Assembly: GCF_023065955.2 (NCBI RefSeq) | Contig: NW_026622786.1 | Span: 47,044,938 to 47,108,937, forward strand | Direction: 5' to 3' | Origin: Ursus arctos | Lineage: Eukaryota; Chordata; Mammalia; Carnivora; Ursidae | Length of the DNA stretch: 64,000 nt | Shown: piece by piece, positions 49,877 to 61,746 of the stretch | Position numbering within the stretch: position 1 is the stretch's first letter | Layout of the letters: each line of letters starts with the position of its first letter | The notes under the pieces: generated by a model | Told to the model about the DNA's origin: nothing | The model's input: the letters and a program-made list of their open reading frames with translations, nothing else | Databases searched by the model: none | Position numbers and translations under genes: made by a program

Positions 49877-50271
49877 CGCTATGGATTGAATTGTGCCCCA
49901 CAAAATTCATATGTTAAAGTCCCAGACCCTGAACCCCAAATCCCCAATGTGACTGTATTTGGAGATAGGACTTCTAGGAAGTAATTGAGATTAAATGAGA
50001 TTATAAAGGTGGGGCCCTTATATGATAGGGATGGTGCCCTTATGTGAGGAGGAAGAGAAACCAGAGCTTACACTTTCTCATTTGCCATGTGAGACACAGC
50101 AAGAAGGCAGCCATCTGTGACACAAAGACAGAGCCATCACTAGGTACTGAACTGACACTTTGATCTTGGAAGCCAGTCTTCAGAACTGTGAGAAAATAAA
50201 TTTCTGTTGTTTAAGGCACCCACTCTACTTTTTTTGATATTTTGCTATGGCAGACCAAACTGACTAATGCA
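49877..50271 (+). mobile_element. MLT1A-like solo LTR
   Basis: CGCTATGGATTGAATTGTGC start, AATGTGACTGTATTTGGAGA, AACTGTGAGAAAATAAATTT poly(A)-signal region and end CTGACTAATGCA. It is the only LTR in the right-hand repeat-poor region. Confidence 0.9.
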
Positions 50272-53200
50272 TTGTATATAGGGGGAGATGAAGGGAGGGT
50301 TCTATTGCAGAGTTGTGCAGAATTTGTGACAATACCTCATGCTCTTTAAGTCCAGCAGGCTTCTAACCATATCTAGTGGCTAGGGAGTGAGGACTAGAAA
50401 ATCTTTCTTTTGCCTTCTACCAAATTCTAAGTTAATTGAGTTGTGAAATTGTCCCTTATTTGAAACCATGACCTAAGAAAACTGTGAAACTATGGTAGAT
50501 ACGAGCGTTTGAATGTTTCTGTAGAGTCCAGCCACCTGACTGGATCAGTACCAACCTTAGGTGTAGAAACCTAATAAATACTTTAAAAAATTAAAGTTGA
50601 ATTGATTTTATCCCAGTTATGTGCAATTTGAATTTGTAGCCAAGAATTTAACAAGGAATTCTTTCTTCCTAAAGTTTAGACTGTGGTAAGTACCTTTTGT
50701 AATGTAGCCATCTATTCATCCTTCCATCCAATAAATAATAATTTTATGTACCAGGCACTCGGGGAACTAATAAGACACTTTTATGAACTCTCTGCAGTGG
50801 AGGTGGTGCGGGTGAGGTTGGGGTAGGGAGGTGGCTTTAAAGAAGAGTGAAACTGCTGAGGTAGGAACTATGTATCAAGGGCTATGGGAGCACAAAGCCC
50901 TGAGGACTGGCTTTGCCTCTGTTCACGGAGGGTTGGCAGTGAATGCAACTGCATGAATGGTAGTTAATGGACAAGGAAGGATCCGTGTGTGATTCACCTG
51001 TGTGGAATCAGAGAAACAGCTCAGAGGCAGAGTAAGTAGAAATTGGTGACTAGTTGGGCACATTAGTGGGCAAATAGAGAAAATACGGTTCAAATAGACT
51101 TCAAAACAAAAGTTAACTTTTATATCCTATTAGTTCTTACTTAAAACACTGCTATGTGTAATGAAAAGGAACTAATTCAATAAAAATGAACTACTGGCTG
51201 CTGTTCTACATTTTAAATGTAATCAAAAGACATAGATCAGTGAAAATAATATTATTAATGGGCATATGGGGACATTTGTTTCTTAAAATAGTAACTTAGT
51301 TAAAATGCAATAATATTCTTATCACTTCGATGAGCTTCTAAAGTAAATCACTATAATTCCAGCAAGAACTTCACTAACTAGATAGATTATTATAATTTCA
51401 ATTTTCACCATAGACTCTGGAAGGGCACTGACAGTACTAACTCTGAAAGGTTTTGAAGAAAGAGCTGTTCTCTTATATTCTTATGCAAGCCCAGCCAAGA
51501 ATATCCTTTTGATCCGCTGTGTGGTCATTAGCAAAGTAACCCTCTCGAACTCCCAGAAATTATTTTTTCAATAAATGAATAGTAAATAAATTTCTCATTA
51601 TATTTTGGGCACGTGCAAAATTACGGTCTCTCTCTTCACTCAGTCTGTCCCCTGAACCAAGAGAGACCCACAAAGAGAAAAAAAGAAAAATCTTATTAAC
51701 TCCTTAAGAGTAGTAGATTATTAGCTAAAATCAGAACATCAAAAAGTATTATTGACTCATTAAACATAATTACTCTTTTGGAGCTGAGAGGGATTCAAAT
51801 CCCACATAATACGTACTCAGATCTCTCAAAGAGCTTACTAACTTACCAGTGTGATAGGAATAATAAATAGGAAATAAATGGAGAGGAAAAAAAATATGCA
51901 TTCAAAGCATTTTCACAGAAAGAAAGTGGCCAAACTATATTTTATTTTTCCCAAATACATCTGAATTGGCATTCATTTTTGCACATTGTTATATTTTTGC
52001 TATAAGCATTCAATATATTTAAGAATAGGATAGCACTTTATTTTCAAATAAAATATTCAGTAAATGGTGTTTGGTGTTTCTAAATGTTGAAATCAAGGCA
52101 TAACCTCTGTATCAGCATAATCAGCCGTATTTCATTTTACACCATTTTTTTAGTACTGTTAAAAAAATACATTTTTATCTCTAGAGAATCAAGGGAAAGA
52201 ATACATTCAAGCAACAGAGGATTCTAGAACTGGTCAAGTCATTCAGCACTGAAGGTAGAGATAACAGTTAAAGAAGGTAATTATTTGCTCAGGACAGGGT
52301 AAAAAAATTCATTCCATTGCATTAACTGAAACTAACTATAAATGCCTTGTTCAAAAGTCCTGATCTGTATCACTAAGGACAAAGATAATGTAAATTTTAT
52401 CTTTAATATAAACTTCTAATCTTTGTCAAATATTCTTATAATATTTGTGAACCTGAGCAGTAGTAGAGATAAAAATTTGTAGTAAGTACTTGGTATCATC
52501 AGTGAAAAAATATGTCCTGAGTTTAGCATAAAAAAATTGTATTTTTTAAAAAGTTAAACACGTGGTCCACATATCACCTATTGAATGTGTAATCTTGCTA
52601 ATTACTTATTATTTGGAAAAAGTCTTTGAAGATGAGAAGTGCCATATGTGTTAATATTATTATTTATTATAGCCTCCATAAATCAAATGTGTTTGCAAAT
52701 GAAGTAATGTTTCTTTGATCTCTAGGGATAATTAGCAATTTTTGGTCTCTTTTAAATTGTAAATCATAACTTCTCAAAATTTATATTAGAATTCCAACCT
52801 GCTAATGTAGAGAGAGAACTCCTTTTTTTCTTAGCTGGATATTGGGGAGATTTTGGGGAGAAAGTTTTTATTTTATGTACTGATAAAGAAAGGACAATAT
52901 ACTAAAACATGTTATTTTATTTGTATAGATAACATATATGGAAAATCAAATATTGGGTGAAATCCCACATCAAATTAATAATGAAATACTATTTTGCTTA
53001 TGATGAATACTACCCTGACATTGCAACGATTGGAAAACTGACTTTACAAAATAAGCCTATCATTAAACAAATTAAATAGATAATTACTGGCAAATAGAAA
53101 ATCATAGTGCTTATAGATATAATTAGACGTGTTTGGGACAATTTTTAAAAATAAAATCGATTTTCAAAAATTAGTTGTTTGAAATCATACACCTTACCTT

Positions 53201-53288
53201 GTAGAATTGAACCAGGCAAACTCAAATTGAATAATAAACTATTCCAAAAATTCTGTGGTCTAAGACCGAAGATTCAGAAAAGAGTTCC

Positions 53289-53329
53289 AAAAGAAAAAAA
53301 AAAAGAGAGAGAGAGAGCGAGAGAGAGAA
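53289..53329 (+). repeat. A-run and (GA)n
   Basis: A(n) then GAGAGAGAGAGAGCGAGAGA. It resembles a SINE tail but no SINE body is attached. Confidence 0.8.
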
Positions 53330-55604
53330 CACAAACAGATGGAAGTGCTATGATAGATCTATAGATGTGAATAGCCAGAGAGTCATATGCATCAGTCATT
53401 TGCTCAGTGACGGAGACCTTCCTAAGGGGCTTCCCTGAATGCCGAAGGGTTTCTGGCTTAATACGAAAAGGCTCTGATGATTTCCTTTGCACTAGGATAG
53501 AAAAGGCATTTTCTTTACAATTTTATTTTTGCCACATGCTCTATTTTTTATGTGAAGATACTTTGCTGTAATTTTCTCTAGCTAATGTACCTATTATTTT
53601 AAAATTATTCCCCAGAGCTAATTAACTTCAGCAGGTTTAGACCTTATCATCTTACCTATGGTTTTATATTCTTCTAATTGCTTGAACAATGCTTCCTGTC
53701 AGAAAAAGATGGTTTCATTCTGAATATTTGGAGTATTAAATTAAGTTCAACAAACATTTAGTTGAAGTTCTCATATGCGTAAGGTATAAAAATTCTCAAA
53801 TAAAATTAAAATAGAAAAAATGTTCATGTTAATTTTAGAGATAATTGAAGTCTTCTGATATTGAAATTCTATTGTAAATACAAAACATGAAACTAGTATA
53901 TTATCAGATATATTAGGTAAGTCTCTAAAGGGCAAAAAGAGATTGAAAGCAAGTGGAGCATCTAAATAATTCAACATTTCTCATTTTTCCTTAAGTTATA
54001 TGAGTAATTTAGCTCATTATAGACAGAATTTGGCTGGAGATATGTAGCCTTTGAATTTAATGTTAATTACCTTATCATGGTTTCTGGCACTACATTTTAA
54101 AGAATGGATCAAGTGACTTGTATCTAGAACCAAGCACAACTTCTGTGATATGAAAAATTAAAAGGATGATTTTTAAAAATCTTCATGCTGTATAGATTTT
54201 TAATTTTATTGGCAAGAGTTTAATTGCTATATTTTTTTATCCTATATGGCCAACTGATTCTAATTTAAATAGTGTGTAAGGTAAACTTTTTGTAATTTCA
54301 AGGTGACTGTTTACTTGGTATTAGGTAAAACTGAACTGTCACATATAATTTGTTCATATATGATTGGTCTTACTCAGTTACCAGGTCACTTTCCTTTACT
54401 AACAGTGAAGATGAAAGTATCTTCCCACCTAAAATTATTTGTCCTACAAACACAGGCTCCCAGGGGGATAAAATCAAAACAAAGAAAAGGGCGTGCTTAT
54501 TTGCATTTATTCACTTATGAAACATTTTGTGGGCACCTATCATTCCCAAGGCCTTACTAATTCATGTGTGTACTGAATGCAAACATGAATACATACTTCC
54601 TGTCCTGAGTAATATCACAATCTAGTGACGTGAAAAAGAAAACTACTGTAAAACTGATCAGCACAAAGTAGGAGCTAGAATGTGGTGGGAATATGGAGGA
54701 GTCAACTTTCCTGACTTGGCCCAGGAAAGTTAAAGAATGCTGTACCTAAGAGGTGAAGTGTGTGGCTCCTAATTGTTAGTGTGGTCACCACATCCTTGGA
54801 GAATCTGATGAAACCTAGAGAGGCCCTGCGCTGGAAAAATGCAGATATAACTTAAATGCAAAATTGTTCATAAAATTTATGTAATGTGTTTGCATCTATT
54901 TTATCCATATACCAAATTAAACTCTTCACAAAATGTCTCACTATTTTTATGCAAAAGTTAATGGTCCAATTCTATAAATAAGGAAAAAAAAAGAGCAAGA
55001 AATAGACTTGTGCAAATTAAAAATAAATTAAACTTTAACTCTGTTCAGAATTAATTTCCTTGAGAAGGCAGCTGCTTGAATAAGAATTTCAGTGTGTTTT
55101 TTTTTTTTAAACATCGTTATGTACACATTATCTTTGACATAAATTGAGGTTGTCTTCCTTTTGATTGGAAATGTTTCAAACTTTGCCAGTGATACCAAAA
55201 GGAATCAGGGCTTCTATAGTCAGCCCTGTACGTTAAGATTTAGCTATTTTCTATAAGACCAGAGTTATCCAAGGTTCTTCATTTGAATTCATGTGAACAA
55301 GTTGTTTGGGTCAGATTTGACCAGGAATGCTTCTCTAAATTTTTTTAAGTCGATGTCAGAATTTTTCAGTCTGTGCTCAGTTTAAAAGTCATTTCAGCAA
55401 AACCATTAATCGAGAGTTCTGTTGTGATTCCAGAGGTCTAAAGATATTTCCTGGAAGGATTGTGCAAGGTTTTGTCACTAATAACTTAATCCTGAAGAAG
55501 TGCTTTTTGTAGCATTGGGGAATTCACGTAGTTACCTCCCTCTACACTTCTTTCCCTCGTTAGGAAGTTGAGCAAGGTAAGTTGCAGGTTGTCATCACTA
55601 TGGA

Positions 55605-55668
55605 AAAGAGTGTCACAGGAAATAGTGTAGAAAATAGTGTCACTATAGAAAATAGTGTCACATGAAAA
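55605..55668 (+). repeat. Short tandem repeat of GAAAATAGTGTCAC
   Basis: Four related units: GAAAAGAGTGTCAC, GGAAATAGTGT, GAAAATAGTGTCAC, GAAAATAGTGTCAC. Confidence 0.85.
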
Positions 55669-57159
55669 AGCTTATTCATTTCTGTGGCCAGAAATACCCA
55701 CCACGTCAGTCAAGCCACAAAGAAGTTCTATAAAATTATTCTGAGGACGAGCTTTCTTTTTCTTGAACTTTTTACTCAAAGTTCAGTCAAGGCCTTTGGA
55801 ACACGTGCTCTGGCAGGTTGGCAAACTTCTACGTAGTAGATGAACTTTGCATTCTCACTTTTTGACATATTTCTTAAAACGGCAGTGAATCAAGACCCTG
55901 GCTCTGATGAAGTTGACAACTTTTAGGACAGTAGACAAAAATTCTCTCAGGATTTCTGGCAGTGATTTTATTGTTGGTATATTCCAACTTAGAAATCATT
56001 GTCACGGTTTTGTGTGGAGCTCATTTCTTCACCAAGGTGGCAAAGCCATGGGTGTTGCCAAGCCTCCATCTGTGCTACGAGTTACCAAGCCTTTTCTTGC
56101 AAGCTAAGTTTTCCTTGGCAAAGAAATGCATCACACTTTTGAGATGCCGGTGGCCCTTATAATTTTCAAAGAGGAGAGTGCTAGAAAATAGGCAAACTTC
56201 TGTAATACTATAAAAATAATACATCATAATAGAAATGCCAATTTTTTTTGGATACAGTCACTGACAGTATTTTCTTTTGCTCCAAACCACAAACGAGCCA
56301 GATTATTTCCAGGGCTCATAGCATCATCATGGTCAGTACAAAAGAAGTGTTTTTTAATTTGCTTATAAATATGTTTAAAACAAATATGTCTATATTGGAA
56401 AAAAAACCCAGGTTAAGTACAAATGCATTCCTTTCGTATCAAGTTGCCTTCTCATGACAATAGTTTTGATTGTGTTGCATACTTTCATGATGGACAAATG
56501 TAAGATGCTTCATCAAAATTGTTGGCCTCAGATTTCCTTTCACTGTAATCTTGCTATATATTTTACACTGATTATGTATTCTATGAAATTTAACAATGAA
56601 TGAGCAGACATTAACCATTCAGAGAGGCCTTAAAATGCATTGGGAACATCACATGTAAAGGCAAAAAGTGGAAATGACTATGAAATTTTATAGAAAGTAT
56701 GTGGTTTAATGGGGTGAAAGTTTAGCTTATTGGAGGAATAGGGAGTGAAAAATTTTAGGATATGAGACTTGCAATACATTGGAAATCAAAGATGGTTTAA
56801 AGATGGTTCTTACTCACAAAAAGTTCACCTTTTAGTAGGGGGAAATGGACATGTCCATAGTCAGCCTACTCCCTGGTTAAGGTTATGTGCGTTAGCCATG
56901 TGCCTAATGATGGTGGGAACACAGAGGAATGAGCTTGAGGCCAAGTGCTCTGTGTACTGGTGCTCTTCATCCAGATAAAAAGTGTGTGTGAACAACTTTC
57001 TGTTGTACAACTGTGTATGGTTAATTGTTTCATTTTAAAGCATGGAAGAATTCAGTTTCTGATCAATAGGCCAAGCTATCACCTGTGGTCATGTCAGTGT
57101 ATCTTTGCGCTGTTTCCTCAGTGCAATAAACTTGAATAAACGTCCTCAGATTCTTCCTA

Positions 57160-57310
57160 AGGCTGGTTCACTTTCATCTCCCTTTCTCAGTATAAATGTA
57201 ACTTTCTCACATAAATCTTAATGACCACTCTATCTAAAATGAGTCCCCAAATTATTTTCTAGTTCATTATCCTATATATTTCTGTAATGAAATTACACAG
57301 TGTTTAATTC
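57160..57310 (+). mobile_element. L2-like fragment
   Basis: AATGACCACTCTATCTAAAA and TTCTAGTTCATTATCC resemble the TGACCACCCTATCTAAAATA segment of L2. One of very few repeats in the 50-60 kb block. Confidence 0.4.
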
Positions 57311-60250
57311 TCTTGCTTATTTCTGATTACTTCGCTGGCTCCATCATTAGAGTGGAAAATCAGTCTGTGGGATTTTGAGCAAAGATGTAGGGATGGTACC
57401 CGGAGAATCCTACTCCCAGATGTTCTTTTTTGTTTATTTAAGGTTGTTCAATGGTCTGATTTGGTTTTTCAGATTGTCTCAAGAATACAGTAAGGACAGA
57501 AAAGAACTAGCCTTCTGGATATGCTTTCACTTTGACCATGTCATAGGATTAACCACTGCCGTTGGGGGAAAAGACGAGGAAGGGCATCTTAATATTAATC
57601 ATCTTTATCCAGTCCCTAGAGAATTGTTTACTCCCTAGTAGAATCAAGACTTTTTCCTGCCTGCCCCCTCCCATTCCACCCCATTCATCATTTATTTAAG
57701 GTTACCCTCTATTAAAAAATTGCTGTGTAAGTATATATTAAGAAAATATGAAACTTGAAGGAGCTTATCTATTTAAAGGGGTGATGAACTACATGCAGGT
57801 ATATTCAAAATACAGGGTAGAAAAGGAGGCAGGTATGCTCTCAAGCATTTCATTTAATAGAGACTTCAGTTTTCTGATGTGCCAAAAAAGAAAAAAAAAA
57901 GTGTCAGGGATGAAATTACCTCTAAAGTTGCTTTGACCCTAACATTCTGTATTGTAATAAGTGTTAGAACAAAGAAAAGGTCCTATGGGAATTCAGTGCT
58001 GTTCATATCACTTCTGGCAAGGGATTAAAAAAAAAAAGCTTTAAGAAAAGAATTTTGTGCTTGAGAGTTCTCAAGAATGCATCGGATGGCTAGATTTTGA
58101 ACACTTAGAAAAAACTGTAAGATGAGAGATGGGGAAGGGCATTGCAGGTGGCTAGAACAGCCAGACAGCAAAAGTCAGAGGAATAAGTAGTTGGTCCGTT
58201 TAGGCTTCCTCATACATGACAGATAAGGCTCAATTCTAGAGTGCCTTGAGTGACTGGCTAAGCAAATTTTATTTTCTTTCCATGAAAATGAAGAGTGTTT
58301 ACATATTTGGTGCAATATTCTTCAATACAGAACATTTCCTCTACCCGAGGGGATAAATAAAGACTTAGTGACCACCAGCGTATAATAAAAATTAAAAATA
58401 CTGAGTGTCATTGGATAAATCAGATGCTTATTAGGGTATTAATAATAACCCTTGTTAATAAATATAAATTTCTCAATTTGAAAAATTTGATTTCTGTATT
58501 TTCAATGTTTTTAATACATAAGAATTGAATGATTGCTCATAAGAGAAATACTCCTTGTGAATTTAAATAAGTACTGATCACACTCAGCCTTTAAAAAACA
58601 AATTTATTTTAACATCATATATTATTATGAAAGACTGGAAAGCTGTTTTTAATTTTTGAGTTCTAGTAGTTTACTGAGAATTTATGAAATTCATATTTAC
58701 TGGTATCTGATGCATAATATCAAGCTGTCATATTAATTTTACATTAAAATGTGAATATTTACTTATTTATCAATATATGTTATTTAAAAACCCTGGATTG
58801 GATACAATTTTAGAAAATAGAATTACCTAGTATAATTACTCATTAGAATCAAATGACTTTTCTTCAGATTTTTAACTCTATTCCTGCTCCAAATTTGATG
58901 TACTTACACACTGGGTTATAAGAGATACTCAAAGATAAATGTTGAAATTTTTTTCTAGGGATTTAACTTTGGATATTTGATTAATATTAAATTTCATCCT
59001 TCTGTGTGTCTGAAATGCTTGCTGAAATGGTTGAGTAGATATTTAAAAGGCTAAGAACAGATTGCTGGTATGGAAAAAAAAAAAAAGGAAGAGAGAGAGC
59101 TGCAAAAACTAATCTTTAAAATGAACTTGGGCAGAGGCCAGGACTATGAGAATGCTCAATTTAAAGTAATCTGAGCTTTTTGGTGGTAAGTGTGGGAGGG
59201 TGGTTAATCTTTCTTACAATCTGTGTACCATTCTGCCTATTTGAAAATGATAGATATTTGAGGGGGATGAATGTTTATAGGTCACAGACTGCATCCCAGA
59301 TAGTCTGTAATATAGCATTCTGATATTTTTGCCCACAATATTTTTCTTTGTTACTTATTGTAGACCTTCTGACCATTTTATTAGGATTCATTTTTTATAC
59401 ATTGAGTTTCTTTCTGGCAAATGTCCTTATTTTGAATTAATATTTCCTTTCTCGAATGTCTGGGATATTTGAACTATTTTTATCCGGGTCAAATAAAGAT
59501 GCTACATGTAGAACTCTGTCAAGGTTGTACAAGAGGATTTTTCTTTACTATTTGAAAAAGGTTTATATCTTATTTTCCTTTTTAATGTTTTTTCTTTAAT
59601 GGTTAAAAGTTTTAAACAACTAAAAATTTCATTTACTGCTGACTAAATTGAATCATTTACCTGCTCTAATCTATTCTAAAATAGATGCCTATTGCTTCAG
59701 GTCATTTATCTGACTATAATCTAGAACCTATAATTTGTTTATCATTTTGAAGGATTGCAGTGACCTAAACTCAATGTGACTGAATAGAAGAATCATCTCT
59801 TTCCAGTTTATTGTTCCTTGTACATCCTGCCATAAGAAAGATCTTTTAAAATTATAAACTGATACATTTACTTCAGTTCTTTATTTGTTCTTGGCTTTAT
59901 TCCTCTTGATGCACCTTCAAAATATTTAATTTTTATCATTCCATCCTTTACGTGTCAAATTCACTTTCCTAGATTTTCAAAATTTACTCTCTCTCAAACT
60001 TCACTTTCTGTTCAATTATAGGACATTTATATAGGACCAAGGCTAATAATTATATATGTGGGAATGAATGTCATGGTTGAATGATTTGTTTGATAGTTAG
60101 AAATACACGTTTCCCCAAGACGGCAGAGACTGGGTGACAGCACTGAAGGAGTGTGATGATGACTTGTTTATAGAGTTTTTGAAAAGGTGTCTTGCTTTGG
60201 ACCCCTCTGCTCCTTTGACCCCAGCTCAAGCATTAAGATATTTTTGGCAA

Positions 60251-60440
60251 GGCTCTTGGGTGGCTCAGTCAGTTAAGCATCCGACTGTTTATCTCAGCTC
60301 AGGTCTTGATCTCTGGGTCATGAGTTCAAACCCCGTGTTGGGTTCCATGCTGGGTATGCAGCCTACTTTAAAAAAAAAAAAAAGGAAGAAGAAGAAGAAG
60401 AAGAAGAAGAAGAAGAAGAAGAAGAAGAAGAAGAAGAAAA
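60251..60440 (+). mobile_element. CAN-SINE inserted in the DYRK3 retrocopy
   Basis: The head GGCTCTTGGGTGGCTCAGTC, a B-box-like GAGTTCAAACCCC and an A-rich tail expanded to (AAG)n mark a tRNA-Lys-derived SINE. It interrupts the pseudogene after the codons for RYFW. An imperfect target duplication is visible (TATTTTTGG before, TATCCTTGG after). The SINE is therefore younger than the retrocopy. It adds a multiple of three, so the frame runs through it to the DYRK3 stop. Confidence 0.85.
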
Positions 60441-60454
60441 AGCAGCAGCAGCAG
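60384..60454 (+). repeat. (AAG)n then (AGC)n trinucleotide microsatellite
   Basis: About eighteen GAA/AAG units follow the SINE A-tail, then a short run of AGC units (60441-60454). In the forward frame they read poly-Lys then poly-Gln. It probably arose by slippage in the SINE tail. Confidence 0.9.
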
Positions 60455-60958
60455 CTATCCTTGGATCTTTGGATTAATAAGTACGTGCCCAGATGTCTCA
60501 CCATTGAAAAGGTGTTGGGCAAACAGGTGGTAAATCCTGCAAATGCTTTCCAGGGACTGCGTTCCAAGCTGCCTCCACTTGTCAGAATAGCCGATAAGCT
60601 TAAAGCTATCTTAATGTCAGAAACCAACAGTGGTGTATCTCTGTACAGCGTATTGCCAAAACTGATTAGCTAATGGACAGTGCTATGCTCAGAGATAAAT
60701 ATATATATATTTTTAATTATCTTAAAAAACCTGAATGTGGAAAAAAAAGATACAAACCCATTGGTGGATATGTTTTTTTGTTAGACTAGAGTTCTCCTTT
60801 TTTTTTAACGAGGCAAAACATTTTTTATATGATGGTAAAAAAAAGAAAAAAAAAAAGCAACTCTTCAAAGGCTAATTACCTAGCCAGTTTGTGTTGGCCA
60901 TCCTGGAATGTACATTAAATGACTTTATATAGGTCAAAAAACAAAACAAAACAAAACA

Positions 60959-61378
60959 GAGTTTTTTCTCCCCATTAATCTTTCTCTTTTAAGATGCTGA
61001 ATCTTTCTGTCTTTATTTTCCCTATTAGATCATTATCTTTTCCATTGATGCTTTTCTTTCCTCTCATGTGTCTTATTTCAGATTGAACAGGTTTCATTCA
61101 TTTTCCAAAGGAATTTACAACATTTGATGAAATCATATTTTCTCACAGTCTGGCAAAATATACCTGAACAATCCATGTCATTTTAAGGTATTATTTCAAA
61201 ACCTGTGTAGATAGATCTACACAAAATTACATAAATTTCCTTCAAATCTCTCTAATGCTCTTCTCTTCAGGATCTTCTACTTTGGGTATTGCTGGTAATA
61301 GAGAAACTTATGAAATGTGACATATCTGGATGCCCTACAAGTAGACATGAGGATAGACGCTGACTTATCAAACTTGTT
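60959..61378. other. No feature recognised
   Basis: Pyrimidine-rich unique sequence after the retrocopy tail. Confidence 0.5.
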
Positions 61379-61388
61379 TCTAGGTTTT

Positions 61389-61603
61389 ATTTATTTTTTA
61401 TTTTTTTAAAGATTTTATTTATTTGTTTGACACAAAGAGAGAGAGAGAGAGACCACAAGTAGGGGGAGCAACAGGCAGAGGGAGAGGGAAAAGCAGGCTC
61501 CCTGCTGAGCAGGGAGCCCGACGTGGGTCTCCATCCCAGGACTCTGGGATCATGACGTGAGCCGAAGGCAGACACTCAACCGACTGAGCCACCCAGGTGT
61601 ACC
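61389..61603 (-). mobile_element. CAN-SINE
   Basis: TTTTTTAAAGATTTTATTTA tail complement, GAGAGA tract, GGCTCCCTGCTGAGCAGGGA and head complement CCGACTGAGCCACCCAGGTG. Short duplication TCTAGGTTTT / TCTAGTTTTC. It is well preserved. Confidence 0.9.
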
Positions 61604-61708
61604 TCTAGTTTTCAATAGGTTTTTTGATGCTATATTAAATATTTTCTCATATACTACTTTCTTTCTCCTACTCAGATGCACTTTCAAGTGACCATTATTA
61701 TATTTTAC

Positions 61709-61746
61709 TGTATATATATATTATATATAATATATATATATACACA
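61709..61746 (+). repeat. (TA)n microsatellite
   Basis: TATATATATATTATATATAA, then TATATATATATACACACA. Confidence 0.92.

Larger units (their letters stand above)
50272..60112. other. Repeat-poor, gene-free block
   Basis: Nearly 10 kb with no CAN-SINE, L1 or LTR that I can see. It holds only an L2-like piece (57160), a GA run (53289) and a small tandem repeat (55605). Stretches at 53370-53500 and 55440-56160 are complex and could be conserved. Short frames throughout show no recognisable domains. Confidence 0.5.
60113..60958 (+). pseudogene. DYRK3P: 5'-truncated processed pseudogene (retrocopy) of DYRK3, split by a CAN-SINE
   Basis: The reading frame matches the C-terminal end of DYRK3, a dual-specificity tyrosine-regulated kinase. 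Before the SINE it reads ECDDDLFIEFLKRCL and LTPAQALR, which is kinase subdomain XI. After the SINE it reads VVNPANAFQG and SKLPP and ends SVLPKLIS with stop TAA at 60671-60673. The SVLPKLIS end favours DYRK3 over DYRK2, as I recall the family. Only about 110 of roughly 590 codons remain; the ATP site and catalytic loop are absent, so it cannot be a kinase. The subdomain XI arginine is replaced by proline (PSAPLTP) and the family Trp of WDP is lost. A 3'UTR-like stretch follows, with ATTAAA at 60914-60919 and an A-rich tail from about 60936. No introns, 5' truncation and the tail indicate L1-mediated retroposition. A clear target-site duplication for the retrocopy was not found. The symbol is descriptive. 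Confidence 0.85.

Noticed and set aside
53289..53329. Possible SINE at an A-run plus GA-run
   Set aside because: No tRNA-like head or B box on either side.
57375..57638. 87-codon plus-strand frame
   Set aside because: No domain, no splice or promoter context; probably chance.
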